From CAVRJC01 sp964505725 (GTDB lineage Bacteria; Actinomycetota; Acidimicrobiia; IMCC26256; DASPTH01): a stretch of DNA of 40,384 bases. Under the pieces are notes generated by a model. The model worked only from the letters and a program-made list of their open reading frames with translations, had not been told where the DNA came from and searched no databases. The translations under genes were made by a program, and so were the position numbers. Shown here piece after piece: positions 16,590 to 26,798 of this stretch. The stretch is taken from positions 1 to 40,384 of the forward strand of contig CAZDJK010000029.1 in assembly GCA_964505725.1 (NCBI GenBank), in the 5' to 3' direction. The number at the start of each line of letters is the position of its first letter. Positions within the stretch are counted from its first letter, which is position 1.

Positions 16590-16595
16590 TACGAT
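16590..16595 (+). promoter_or_regulatory. Possible -10 box of glyS
   Basis: TACGAT, 11 nt before ATG 16607; the transcript would start only a few nt upstream of the start codon. No T-box or other leader fits in the 49-nt gap behind recO. Confidence 0.4.
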
Positions 16596-16606
16596 CGCCT
16601 TCCCGT

Positions 16607-17938
16607 ATGGCGAAGGACAACCTGATGGATCGCATCGTCAACCTGGCGAAGCGTCGCGGGCTGGTCTTCCCGTCGAGCGAGATCTACGGCGGCTTCCGCT
16701 CCACGTGGGACTACGGGCCGCTCGGTGTGCTGCTGAAGCGCAACGTGAAGGACGCGTGGTGGCGCACCATGGTGCAACTCCGCGACGACGTCGTCGGTCT
16801 CGACGCCGCGATCCTCATGGCGCCCCAGGTGTGGGAGGCGAGCGGCCACGTGGCGACCTTCAGCGACCCGTTGGTCGACTGTCGCAACTGCAAGGAGCGT
16901 TTCCGCGCCGATCAGCTCCCGGAATCGGGCGCGTGCCCCAATTGCGGCGCCAAGGACTCGTTCACCGAGGCGCGCAGCTTCAACCTGATGTTCAAGACCC
17001 ACGTGGGGCCGGTGGAGGACGACGCCGCGGTGGCGTACCTCCGGCCCGAGACCGCGCAGGGCATCTTCGTGAACTTCCTCAACGTGCAGACCACCACCCG
17101 GAAGAAGCCGCCGTTCGGCATCGCCCAGATCGGCAAGTCGTTCCGCAACGAGATCACGCCGGGCAACTTCGTGTTCCGCACGCGCGAGTTCGAGCAGATG
17201 GAGATGGAGTTCTTCGTGCCCCCCGACGAGGGCGCGCCCTGGTACGAGTACTGGTGCGAGGAGCGCTTCCGTTGGTACGTCGACCTCGGCATCCCCGAGG
17301 ACATGCTCCGGCTCCGCCCGCACGACCCCGAGGAGCTCTCGCACTACTCGGCCGGCACCTCCGACGTCGAGTTCCTGTACCCGTGGGGCTGGGGCGAGCT
17401 CGAGGGCATCGCCAACCGGACCGACTTCGACCTCACCCGGCACGCGGAGCACTCGGGCCAGGATCTCTCCTACTTCGACCAGGAGAGCGGCCTGCGCTAC
17501 GTGCCGCACGTGATCGAGCCCGCGGCGGGCGCCGACCGCGCCACCTTGGCCTTCCTGCTCGCGGCCTACGAGGAGCAGGACGTCCCGGACGGGAAGGGCG
17601 GCACCGAGAAGCGCACCGTCCTCCACCTCCATCCCCGCCTGGCCCCGGTCAAGGTGGCGGTGCTCCCTCTGTCTAAGAACGACCGGCTCGTGCCGGTCGC
17701 CTCGGAGGTCGCCGCGGCCCTGCGGCCGCGCCTGCAGATCGACGTCGATCATGCCGGCTCGATCGGCCGGCGCTACCGTCGTCAGGACGAGGTCGGCACG
17801 CCCCTGTGCGTCACGGTCGACTTCGACACGCTCGACGACCGGGCGGTGACCATCCGAGACCGTGACACCATGGCCCAGGACCGGGTCCCCATCGACAAGC
17901 TGTTGCCCGAGCTGGAGACGCGGCTCGGGACGTTGTGA
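16607..17938 (+). CDS. glyS: Glycyl-tRNA synthetase (homodimeric class II type)
   Basis: 443-aa alpha2-type enzyme that charges tRNA-Gly. It begins DRIVNLAKRRGLVFPSSEIY and GGFRSTWDYGPLG, typical of this form. Class II motif 2 is in FRNEITPGNFVFRTREFEQM; motif 3 lies in the C-terminal catalytic part. A zinc-binding-like insertion has CRNC (about residue 88) and CPNC. The anticodon-binding domain closes the protein (about 340-443). ATG 16607 matches homolog starts. The stop TGA overlaps an upstream GTG of the next gene. Confidence 0.95.
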   Translation: MAKDNLMDRIVNLAKRRGLVFPSSEIYGGFRSTWDYGPLGVLLKRNVKDAWWRTMVQLRDDVVGLDAAILMAPQVWEASGHVATFSDPLVDCRNCKERFRADQLPESGACPNCGAKDSFTEARSFNLMFKTHVGPVEDDAAVAYLRPETAQGIFVNFLNVQTTTRKKPPFGIAQIGKSFRNEITPGNFVFRTREFEQMEMEFFVPPDEGAPWYEYWCEERFRWYVDLGIPEDMLRLRPHDPEELSHYSAGTSDVEFLYPWGWGELEGIANRTDFDLTRHAEHSGQDLSYFDQESGLRYVPHVIEPAAGADRATLAFLLAAYEEQDVPDGKGGTEKRTVLHLHPRLAPVKVAVLPLSKNDRLVPVASEVAAALRPRLQIDVDHAGSIGRRYRRQDEVGTPLCVTVDFDTLDDRAVTIRDRDTMAQDRVPIDKLLPELETRLGTL

Positions 17939-17946
17939 GGAACACC

Positions 17947-18972
17947 ATGGACGACGACACCTACTACGAGACCCTCGGCGTGGAGCCCTCGGCGTCGCGC
18001 GACGAGGTGCGCGCGGCGTACCGGTCGCGGGTCGAGGAGCTCGAGGCGGCGCGGGGCTCCAAGAACGTGAGCGAGAGCGCGTTGCAGCGCAACCGCGAGG
18101 AGACGGCGAAGGTGCGGGCGGCCTGGAATGTGCTCTCCGACCCCTTCCAGCGCCAGCGCTATGACGACCAGCTTGCCGAGGTGCCCGACGGCACCGAGGC
18201 GCTCGACGATGGCGACGCCGACGACGGGGAGCCGGGTCAGGAGGTCGCGCTCAGCGGCTGGCGGCGGCTGCTCGCGCCGCCCCCGCCGAAGCAGCCGGCG
18301 AACACCAACCGTAACGGCAACGCGGGGGCCAGGACGCCGCCGGGCCGCCGCCCTCTGCCCGAGCCCACCATCGACGTGCCGCGCGGCACCGCGCTCGCCG
18401 ACGGGCGCAGCCGCGGCATGGCCCTGCTGTTCGACGTCTCGGTGCTGCTCCTCATCTATCTCGCGATGCAGTTCACCGTGCCCAACCTGATCCAGAGTGA
18501 CTACAAGACCACGAGCGACGCGATCACCGCCTGTAACAACGTGCACAGCGACAGCAAGCCGAGTCAGTCCGACCTGAAGAAGTGCGGCGTCTCCGGTGAC
18601 ACGGTCAAGGCACGGCAGTCCGCGGCGCAGAAGCAGTCCGATCAGCTCACCGCGCACAACCGCACGACGACCTACGTCGTGCTGGCGCTGATCCTGGTGG
18701 TGTGGCTCCTCTACCTCGTGCCGTCGACCGCGAAGACGGGCCGCACGTTCGGCATGCGTCGTCCGGGGCTCCGGGTGCTGCGCGTGGACGGCTCGCCGGT
18801 GGGCTGGTACGCGGCGTTCGTGCGCTTCTTCATCCCGGTCGTGGTCGCGCTCGCGATCCCGACCATCGGGCCGGTGATCGGGCTCGGCCTCGTGCTGTGG
18901 GGCTACCGGGACCGGAACAAGCAGGGGGTCCACGACAAGCTCGCCAAGACCATCGTCGTCATGCCGCAGTAG
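17947..18972 (+). CDS. J-domain-like / RDD membrane protein
   Basis: 341-aa protein. Residues about 4-75 align with a J domain (YYETLGVEPSASRDEVRAAY, then AWNVLSDPFQRQRYDD), but the HPD tripeptide that activates DnaK is missing. A Pro-rich linker follows, then an RDD domain: a first helix starting RSRGMALLFDVSVLLLIYLA, a polar extracytoplasmic segment (about 165-230), two or three further helices, and GYRDRNKQGVHDKLAKTIVV. ATG 17947 is preferred over GTG 17935 because GAGG precedes it at good distance. The function is unknown; it sits between glyS and ppdK with short gaps. Confidence 0.78.
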   Translation: MDDDTYYETLGVEPSASRDEVRAAYRSRVEELEAARGSKNVSESALQRNREETAKVRAAWNVLSDPFQRQRYDDQLAEVPDGTEALDDGDADDGEPGQEVALSGWRRLLAPPPPKQPANTNRNGNAGARTPPGRRPLPEPTIDVPRGTALADGRSRGMALLFDVSVLLLIYLAMQFTVPNLIQSDYKTTSDAITACNNVHSDSKPSQSDLKKCGVSGDTVKARQSAAQKQSDQLTAHNRTTTYVVLALILVVWLLYLVPSTAKTGRTFGMRRPGLRVLRVDGSPVGWYAAFVRFFIPVVVALAIPTIGPVIGLGLVLWGYRDRNKQGVHDKLAKTIVVMPQ

Positions 18973-19020
18973 GCGGGCGGGGACCGGCCGGATCGCCAAG
19001 AAGAAGAAGGGACGCGCGGG

Positions 19021-21651
19021 ATGCGCTACGTGTTCGCCTTCGAGGAGGGCTCGAAGGAGCAGAAGTACCTGCTGGGCGGCAAGGGCGCGAACCTCGCCGA
19101 GATGACGAACCTCGGCCTCCCGGTGCCGCCGGGGTTCACCATCACCACCGACGCGTGCAAGGCGTACATGAACGCGGGCGACACTGTGCCCGACGGCCTC
19201 ATGGACGAGGTCGCCGACGCGCTCGTCGCGCTCGAGGAGAAGATGGGCAAGCGCCTCGGCGACGCCGCCGATCCCCTCCTGGTGTCGGTGCGCTCGGGGG
19301 CGCCGTTCTCGATGCCGGGAATGATGGACACCGTGCTCAACCTCGGGCTCAACGACGTGTCCGTGGGCGGCCTCGCGCAACAGACGCAGAACCCGCGCTT
19401 CGCCTACGACTCCTACCGCCGCTTCGTGCAGATGTTCGGCAAGATCGTGCTCGACATCGACGGCGAGAAGTTCGAGCACGCGCTCGCCGAGCTCCGTGAT
19501 GCACGCGGGGTCAAAACCGATCCCGAGCTGTCGGCCGAGGACCTCGAGGGGCTCGTCGAGCGCTTCAAGGCGATCGTGCTCTCGGAAGCCGGGCTCGAAT
19601 TCCCCCAGGAGCCGAAGGCGCAGCTCGCCTTCGCGATCGAGGCCGTGTTCAAGAGCTGGAACGGCGACCGGGCGCGCGTGTACCGGCGCATGGAGAAGAT
19701 CCCCGACGACCTCGGCACCGCGGTCAACGTGCAGACCATGGTCTTCGGCAACAAGGGCGACGACTCGGGCACCGGCGTCGGGTTCACGCGCGACCCCGCC
19801 ACGGGCGAGAACCGCCCCTACGGCGACTTCCTGCCCAACGCGCAGGGCGAGGATGTCGTCGCGGGCATCCGGGTCACCGAGCACCTCGACGCGATGGCGA
19901 ACGACTTCCCCGAGTGCCACGCGCAGCTGCTCGACGTGATGAAGCTGCTCGAGGGCCACTACCACGACATGTGCGACATCGAGTTCACCATCGAGCAGGG
20001 CCGTCTCTTCCTCCTCCAGACGCGCGTCGGCAAGCGCACGGCCGCGGCCGCGTTGCGGATGGCCGTCGAGATGGAGGACGAGGACATGATCGACCGGCAG
20101 GAGGCGGTGCTGCGGGTGGCGCCCGAGCAGCTCGACCAGCTCCTGCACCCGCAGTTCGACCCTGCGGTGAAGTACGAGGCGGTCACCAAGGGGCTGAACG
20201 CGTCCCCGGGCGCGGCGGTCGGCCAGGTGTACTTCACCGCCGACGACGCGGAGGCCCACCACGAGCTTGGCGAGGCGGTGATCCTCGTCCGGCCCGAGAC
20301 CTCGCCCGACGACCTCCACGGCATGATCGCGGCCGAGGGCATCCTCACCTCGCGCGGCGGACTGGTGAGCCATGCGGCCGTCGTCGCGCGCGGCATGGGC
20401 ACCCCGGCGGTGTGCGGAGCGAACGACCTCCAGATCGACGTGGATGGCGGCGTGTTCACCGTCAACGGGTCCACCGTGCGCAAGGGCGAGGTGATCTCGA
20501 TCAACGGCACCACCGGTGAGGTCGTGATCGGCCCGGTGCCGGTGGTCACGCCCGAGCCGACGGGCCCGTTCAACGTGATCCTCGATTGGGCCGACGAGTT
20601 CCGCCGGCTCGACGTGCGCACCAACGCCGACCTGCCGCACGACGCCGAGGTCGCGCGCCGCTTCGGCGCGCAGGGGATCGGGCTCTGCCGCACCGAGCAC
20701 ATGTTCCTCGGCGACCGCCTGCCCCTCGTGCAGCGCTTCATCCTCGCCGACAGCGAGGCCGAGGAGGCCGCTGCGCTCGAAGAGCTCGAGAAGCTCCAGC
20801 GCAGCGACTTCGAGGGCATCTTCGAGGCGATGGACGGCCTGCCCGTCACCATCCGGCTCCTCGACCCGCCGCTGCACGAGTTCCTGCCCGACGTGGAAGA
20901 CCTGCTGGTGCGCGACGCCCGCGGCGGCCTCGACGCGGAGGACCGCCGGCTGCTGGAGGCCGCCCAGCTCTGGCGCGAGGCGAACCCGATGCTCGGGACG
21001 CGCGGCTGTCGCCTCGGCATCGTCAAGCCCGGCCTGTACCGGATGCAGGCCCGGGCGATCGTCGAGGCGGCGCTCGCCCGCAAGCGCGTGGGCGGCGACC
21101 CGCGGGTCGAGATCATGATCCCGCTCATCGTCACCGAGCCGGAGCTGGCGCTGCTCGTGGACTGGGTGCGCGAGGCCGCCGAGGAGAGCTTCGAGCGTGC
21201 CGGCGACCGGATCGACTACCTCGTCGGCACCATGGTGGAGACACCCCGGGCGGCGCTCGAGGCGGGCGAGATCGCCGAGACGGCCGAGTTCTTCTCCTTC
21301 GGCACCAACGACCTCACCCAGATGACGTTCGGGTTCTCGCGCGACGACGTCGAGGGCCGGTTCATGTCGGAGTACCTCGAGCTCAAGCTCCTCCCCGCCA
21401 ACCCGTTCGAGACGCTCGACCAGGAGGGCGTGGGCGAGCTCGTACGCCTCGCAGTCGAGCGGGGCCGCGCCACCCGGTCCGCGATCAAGCTCGGGATCTG
21501 CGGCGAGCACGGAGGCGACCCCGCGTCGGTCGAATTCTGCGACCGCGTCGGCCTCGACTACGTCTCGTGCTCGCCCTACCGGGTGCCGATCGCCCGGCTC
21601 GCAGCGGCCCACGCTGCCCTCGGCGCCGGAGGTCCGGGCACCACCGCATGA
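19021..21651 (+). CDS. ppdK: Pyruvate, phosphate dikinase
   Basis: 876-aa enzyme interconverting pyruvate + ATP + Pi and phosphoenolpyruvate + AMP + PPi. The N-terminal ATP-grasp domain starts FAFEEGSKEQKYLLGGKGAN. The central swivelling domain carries the phosphohistidine H451 in TSRGGLVSHAAVVARG. The C-terminal TIM barrel has the catalytic Cys C827 in GICGEHGGDPASV and FFSFGTNDLTQMTFG. Length and spacing match clostridial PPDK almost exactly. A purine run (AAGAAGAAGGG) precedes ATG 19021. No adjacent PPDK regulatory kinase gene is visible. Confidence 0.97.
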   Translation: MRYVFAFEEGSKEQKYLLGGKGANLAEMTNLGLPVPPGFTITTDACKAYMNAGDTVPDGLMDEVADALVALEEKMGKRLGDAADPLLVSVRSGAPFSMPGMMDTVLNLGLNDVSVGGLAQQTQNPRFAYDSYRRFVQMFGKIVLDIDGEKFEHALAELRDARGVKTDPELSAEDLEGLVERFKAIVLSEAGLEFPQEPKAQLAFAIEAVFKSWNGDRARVYRRMEKIPDDLGTAVNVQTMVFGNKGDDSGTGVGFTRDPATGENRPYGDFLPNAQGEDVVAGIRVTEHLDAMANDFPECHAQLLDVMKLLEGHYHDMCDIEFTIEQGRLFLLQTRVGKRTAAAALRMAVEMEDEDMIDRQEAVLRVAPEQLDQLLHPQFDPAVKYEAVTKGLNASPGAAVGQVYFTADDAEAHHELGEAVILVRPETSPDDLHGMIAAEGILTSRGGLVSHAAVVARGMGTPAVCGANDLQIDVDGGVFTVNGSTVRKGEVISINGTTGEVVIGPVPVVTPEPTGPFNVILDWADEFRRLDVRTNADLPHDAEVARRFGAQGIGLCRTEHMFLGDRLPLVQRFILADSEAEEAAALEELEKLQRSDFEGIFEAMDGLPVTIRLLDPPLHEFLPDVEDLLVRDARGGLDAEDRRLLEAAQLWREANPMLGTRGCRLGIVKPGLYRMQARAIVEAALARKRVGGDPRVEIMIPLIVTEPELALLVDWVREAAEESFERAGDRIDYLVGTMVETPRAALEAGEIAETAEFFSFGTNDLTQMTFGFSRDDVEGRFMSEYLELKLLPANPFETLDQEGVGELVRLAVERGRATRSAIKLGICGEHGGDPASVEFCDRVGLDYVSCSPYRVPIARLAAAHAALGAGGPGTTA

Positions 21652-21669
21652 CCGTCGCACCCCGGTGAT

Positions 21670-21714
21670 TTCATTGTCACATGCGCGCTCGCAGGGAACG
21701 CGAATTCGACAATG
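21670..21714. promoter_or_regulatory. Inverted repeat flanking the dgt start codon
   Basis: Perfect 9-bp arms TTCATTGTC (21670-21678) and GACAATGAA (21706-21714), 27 bp apart, bracket ATG 21681. Both arms are AT-rich against a very GC-rich background. They could be an operator pair; the right arm also contains GACAAT, a possible -10 for a shorter product starting at GTG 21732. Confidence 0.45.
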
Positions 21715-22793
21715 AACGGGGCGAGGCGACCGTGCGGCACGCGCACATCGGCGCCGACGCCTGGGTGGGCGGGCCCGTGGTGCGCCGCGAGGCGCGGGAA
21801 GCCGAGCTGGCGGCCGTGCTGGCCCCGGGAGCGACCCGGCCCGTCGGCGCCGGCGACCGGCTCCGGGCGGAGGCGCCCGACCGGTTCCGGCTCTGCTTCG
21901 AGCGCGACCTGGACCGGGTGAAGCATTCGCGGCCGTGGCGGCGCCTCGCCGGCAAGTGCCAGGTGTTCATCGCGCCCGAGGACGACCACCTGCGCACCCG
22001 GCTCACCCACGCGGTCGAGGTGGCCCAGGTCGCCACCGGGATCGCGCGGGCGGCGAACCTGTGCCTGCCGCTGGTGGAGGCGATCGCGCTCGCACACGAC
22101 TGCGGGCACGGGCCCGCCGGCCACGCGTCCGAGGAGGCTTTCTCGCCCTACCTCCCGGAGGGCGGCTACGACCACGCGGTCTACGGCGCCGACGTCACGC
22201 TCGCGCCCCTCAACCTCTGCCGGGAGACCCTCGACGGGGTCCGCAACCACTCCTGGCGGCGGCCCCCACCGGCGACGCCCGAGGGCGAGGTGGTGGCGTG
22301 GGCCGACCGTATCGCGTACGTCTGCCACGACTTCGAGGACGCGGTCCGCGCCGGCATCCTCGAGCCCGACGACCTCCCCGACGCGGTGCGGGACGTGATC
22401 GGCACCCGCCGCTCCGAGCAGGTCGGCGAGCTCGTCGTCGCCGTGCTCGACGCGGTCGACCGCACCGGATCGGTGGGGATGACCGAGCCCGCGGCGTCGG
22501 CGCTCGCGGCCTTTCGCCAGTTCAACTTCGAGCGCATCTACCTGCGGCCCGCGGCGCGCAAGCAGGCCGAGCGGGTGATCCGCCTCCTGGGCGGCCTCGT
22601 CGACCACTTCGCCGACGCGCCGCTGCGCATCCCGAGCGTGCGCTCGGGCGAAGACGCCGCGCCCGAGCCGGGCACGCCGGCCGCGGCCGCCGCCGCGGTG
22701 CAGTACGTGAGCGGCATGACCGACCGCTTCGCGCTCGGCCTCGGCGTCGAGCTGCTCGGCTGGCGGCCCGAGGATCTCCCCCGCGGCGTCTGA
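21681..22793 (+). CDS. dgt: dGTPase-like HD-domain triphosphohydrolase
   Basis: 370-aa member of the dGTP triphosphohydrolase family, which splits dNTPs to nucleoside and triphosphate. HD metal residues are H110 (RTRLTHAVEVAQ), H139-D140 (LAHDCGHGPAGH) and a later Asp in AWADRIAYVCHD. Family motif FERDLDRVKHSRPWRRLAGK precedes them. The order dgt-dnaG-rpoD is common in Actinobacteria. ATG 21681 is the first start; GTG 21732 is an alternative that would remove 17 residues with no recognised motif. The substrate is not proven by the motifs. Confidence 0.88.
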   Translation: MRARREREFDNERGEATVRHAHIGADAWVGGPVVRREAREAELAAVLAPGATRPVGAGDRLRAEAPDRFRLCFERDLDRVKHSRPWRRLAGKCQVFIAPEDDHLRTRLTHAVEVAQVATGIARAANLCLPLVEAIALAHDCGHGPAGHASEEAFSPYLPEGGYDHAVYGADVTLAPLNLCRETLDGVRNHSWRRPPPATPEGEVVAWADRIAYVCHDFEDAVRAGILEPDDLPDAVRDVIGTRRSEQVGELVVAVLDAVDRTGSVGMTEPAASALAAFRQFNFERIYLRPAARKQAERVIRLLGGLVDHFADAPLRIPSVRSGEDAAPEPGTPAAAAAAVQYVSGMTDRFALGLGVELLGWRPEDLPRGV

Positions 22794-22816
22794 GCTCGCC
22801 CGCGGGCCCGGCGCCG

Positions 22817-22822
22817 TAGTCT
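22817..22822 (+). promoter_or_regulatory. Probable -10 box of dnaG
   Basis: TAGTCT, 8 nt before ATG 22831, within the 37-nt gap behind dgt. It predicts a leaderless dnaG message. Confidence 0.5.
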
Positions 22823-22830
22823 GACCCGGG

Positions 22831-24647
22831 ATGGGCATCCTCGACGAGGACGTGGCGAAGGTCAGGGACGAAACCGACCTCGTCGCCCTCGCGAGCGAGC
22901 ATCTCGCGCTGAAGCGCGTCGGGCACCGGTTCGTGGGTCTGTGCCCGTTCCACGCGGAGAAGACGCCGTCGTTCTCGGTGAACCCGGAGCTCGGCCTCTA
23001 CTACTGCTTCGGGTGCCAGGCGCGCGGCGACGCCATCACCTTCGTGCGCGAGGTGGAGCACCTCGACTTCGTGGAAGCCGTCGAGCGGCTCGCGTCGCGC
23101 GCCGGGATCACGCTGCGCTACGACGACCGGTCCGTGGTGCGTGACCGGACGAAGCGTCAACGGCTCGTCGAAGCGGTGGCCGCCGCGATCGACTTCTATC
23201 ACCACCTGCTGCTCGAGGCACCCGAGGGCCGCACTGGCCGCGGCTACCTGCGCTCCCGAGGCTTCGACGGCGACGCCGCCCGTCGCTTCGAGCTGGGCTG
23301 GGCGCCCGAGGGCTGGGACCGCCTGAGCGTGCACCTCCAGCAGAAGAAGCTCGCGCGCGAGGACATCGTCGACGCGGGCCTTGCGTTCGTGAACCGCGCC
23401 AACAAGCTCCAGGACCAGTTCCGCGGCCGCCTGATGTTCCCGATCTACGACGCGCGGGGCGACGCGGTGGGCTTCGGCGGCCGGACGCTCGGATCCGACG
23501 GGCCGAAGTACAAGAACTCCCCCGAGACCGCGATCTACCAGAAGAGCCGGTTGCTCTACGGCCTGAACTGGGCCAAGGGTGAGATCGTGGCGCGGGGCGA
23601 GGTGATCATCTGCGAGGGCTACACCGACGTGATGGCGCTCGCACTCGCGGGCGCGCCGAACGCGGTCGCCACGTGCGGCACCGCGCTCGCCGACGACCAC
23701 TTCGGGATCCTCAAGAACTTCGCCCGCAAGGTCGTGCTCGCCTACGACGGCGACGCCGCGGGTCAGGGAGCCGCCGAGCGCTGGTACGCGTGGGAGCAGC
23801 GCTTCGACATCCAGGTGCAGGTGGCCGACCTGCCGGCCGGGCGGGACCCCGCCGACCTGTGGCACGACGACCCCGAGCGGCTCCTGCGGGCGGTCGGCTC
23901 GGCCAAGCCGTTCCTCGAGTTCCGCATCGACCGTGCGATCGCGGTCGCCGACCGGGGCACCATCGAGGGCCGTGCCCGGGCCGCCGAGGCGGCGGCCGCC
24001 ATCGTCGCCGAGCACCCGAGCGACCTCGTGCGCGACCAGTACGTCATGAAGCTCGCGGGGGAGCTCGACATCGAGGCCGACCGCCTCCGCGATGCCGTCG
24101 CGCGCGCAGTGTCGGCGCGTGCGCGCGATGCGGCCGGCTCCGCGCGCGGGTCGTCGACGATCGCCGAGGAGCGCGCGCGCCGATCCGGTCGACTCGGGCC
24201 CACCGTCGACCGGCGCGAGGCCGATCTGCTGAGTTGGGCGATCCACTCACCGGAGCTCGTCGTCGACTGGATCGACCAGTCGCTGTTCACCGACCCGGTC
24301 GCGCGGGCCGCGTACGACGCGCTCGCGTCCGCGCCTACCTTTCACGACGCGCTCGCCGGCACGACCGACGACGCCCGCGACCTCCTCGAGCGGCTGGCGG
24401 TCGAGGAGCCGGTCGAGGACGACGAGCCGGAGACGTTGCGCGGGCGCCTGATCGCGAACGCAGTGGTCGCGCCCGCGCAGCGCGTGCTCGCCGGGTTCGT
24501 CCGCGACGACAACCCGCGCGCGAACGACCTCAAGGTGCAGCTCGACGCGCTCGCCGACAGTCGCGCCGCGGGCGATTGGAACGCGGTGCTGCGCGACGCG
24601 AACCAGTTGCTAGGGTGGATCGCCGAGGGATCACGCACTCCCCGCCC

Positions 24648-24651
<4 letters not shown>
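22831..24651 (+). CDS. dnaG: DNA primase
   Basis: 606-aa primase that makes RNA primers for replication. The N-terminal CHC2 zinc finger has C38, H41, C59 and C62 (LCPFHAEKTPSF, YYCFGCQARGD). The catalytic core has FRGRLMFPI and the TOPRIM domain with VIICEGYTDVMAL (acidic Glu) and AYDGDAAG. The C-terminal region, which contacts the DnaB helicase, is divergent. ATG 22831 matches homologs. The stop TGA overlaps GTG 24648 of rpoD, so primase and sigma factor are coupled, as in the classical macromolecular synthesis operon. Confidence 0.96.
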
Positions 24652-25958
<1,307 letters not shown>

Positions 25959-25994
25959 CCGGCGCCACGCCCCCGCGGCGCGGAGTCGACTCCG

Positions 25995-26000
25995 TAATCT
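25995..26000 (+). promoter_or_regulatory. Probable -10 box of tRNA(CAU)
   Basis: TAATCT, 10 nt before the tRNA 5' end. It is immediately preceded by the perfect palindrome CGGAGTCGACTCCG (25981-25994), which may be an operator or the end of the rpoD transcript. Confidence 0.5.
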
Positions 26001-26010
26001 GGCGCCCGTC

Positions 26011-26083
26011 GGGGCCGTAGCTCAGTGGTCAGAGCAGGGGACTCATAATCCCTCGGTCGAAGGTTCGATCCCTTCCGGCCCCA
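26011..26083 (+). tRNA. tRNA with CAU anticodon (Ile2 or elongator Met)
   Basis: 73-nt cloverleaf: acceptor GGGGCCG/CGGCCCC, D-stem GCTC/GAGC, anticodon stem GGGGA/TCCCT around CTCATAA, T-stem GAAGG/CCTTC with TTCGATC. CCA is not encoded. The anticodon arm resembles the lysidine-modified tRNA-Ile(CAU) of other bacteria more than elongator tRNA-Met, but sequence alone does not decide; it is not an initiator (the acceptor 1-72 pair is G-C). Confidence 0.92.
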
Positions 26084-26112
26084 CCCACGCGCCCCGTCGG
26101 CGACAATGCGGC

Positions 26113-26541
26113 ATGCAGGTGACACTGCCCGACGGCACCTTCGTGCTCGCCAGCGGGCGACTCGACCTCGTGCCGGCGGAGCGCCCGCGGGATCCCGACT
26201 TCGCGCTCTACTTCGACTCGCGTTGGGACGGCGACCCGGACGTCACATGGCCCTGCCGCATCGTCCCATGGGAGGACTTCGGCCTGCCCGTGGACGAACC
26301 CGGCGTGTTCGCGAACATCGTCGAGCTGTACCGGCGCGCGCAGGGAGGCGAGCTGGTCGAGATCGCGTGCTACGGCGGCGTGGGCCGCACGGGGACGGTG
26401 CTCGCGTGCCTCGCGGTGCTCGCCGGGGTGGCGCCGAACGACGCCGTGACATGGGCCCGTGCGCACTACCACCCCCGTGCGATCGAGACAGGGGACCAGG
26501 CGCGGCTCGTGGCGCGCTTCGCCCGTTCGCGGAGTCGCTAG
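26113..26541 (+). CDS. Small protein tyrosine/dual-specificity phosphatase-like protein
   Basis: 142-aa protein with the Cys-phosphatase loop C86-x5-R92 in ACYGGVGRTGT and a likely general acid in the Asp/Glu-rich WEDFGLP loop (about 53-59). The C-terminal helix has HYHPRAIETGDQARLVARFA. The size suits a minimal DSP fold. Start ATG 26113 is preferred; GACAAT at 26102-26107 could serve as a -10 box for a leaderless message. It lies 29 nt behind tRNA(CAU). The stop overlaps that of the convergent small membrane gene at CTAG. Substrate unknown. Confidence 0.75.
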   Translation: MQVTLPDGTFVLASGRLDLVPAERPRDPDFALYFDSRWDGDPDVTWPCRIVPWEDFGLPVDEPGVFANIVELYRRAQGGELVEIACYGGVGRTGTVLACLAVLAGVAPNDAVTWARAHYHPRAIETGDQARLVARFARSRSR

Positions 26542-26723
26542 CTGCGCCGGGCGCGGCGCCCGCTGACCGCGAGCGTGATGCCTGCGAGCACGCACGCGGC
26601 GCCGATCACCGCCCACAACGCGTCGCCCGACATGAACGACCCGCCGATCACGCCGACGCCCTGGAAGAACCACACTGCGCCCACCAGCGCCAGTGCCAGG
26701 CCGATCACGACGCGCACCCACAT
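26538..26723 (-). CDS. Small two-helix membrane protein
   Basis: 61-aa protein with two hydrophobic stretches (about 5-27 VVIGLALALVGAVWFFQGVG, and 36-54 ALWAVIGAACVLAGITLAV) joined by a Gly/Ser turn, and a basic C-terminus RRARRS. It resembles small conserved actinobacterial membrane proteins without known function. ATG 26723 is preceded on its strand by GAGGGTG, a plausible ribosome binding site. Its TAG shares CTAG 26538-26541 with the stop of the phosphatase-like gene. Confidence 0.6.
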   Translation of the reverse strand: MWVRVVIGLALALVGAVWFFQGVGVIGGSFMSGDALWAVIGAACVLAGITLAVSGRRARRS

Positions 26724-26798
26724 GCGTGCACCCTCGCATACCGAAAGCGCGGAAACCAACCGCGGCGCGGTTACCGTTTGCCTTCGGAGGGGACCGAC

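Noticed and set aside
16558..16606. T-box leader for glyS
   Set aside because: The gap is only 49 nt, too short for a T-box with specifier and antiterminator.
17782..21660. Very long minus-strand open frame (1292 codons) opposite glyS and ppdK
   Set aside because: Antisense shadow of high-GC codons; composed of His/Arg/Glu-rich repeats without domains, while the plus strand encodes clear glyS, RDD and ppdK products.
25981..25994. Palindrome CGGAGTCGACTCCG as terminator of rpoD
   Set aside because: As a hairpin it has only a 5-bp stem and no T-run; it is more likely promoter-linked or chance.
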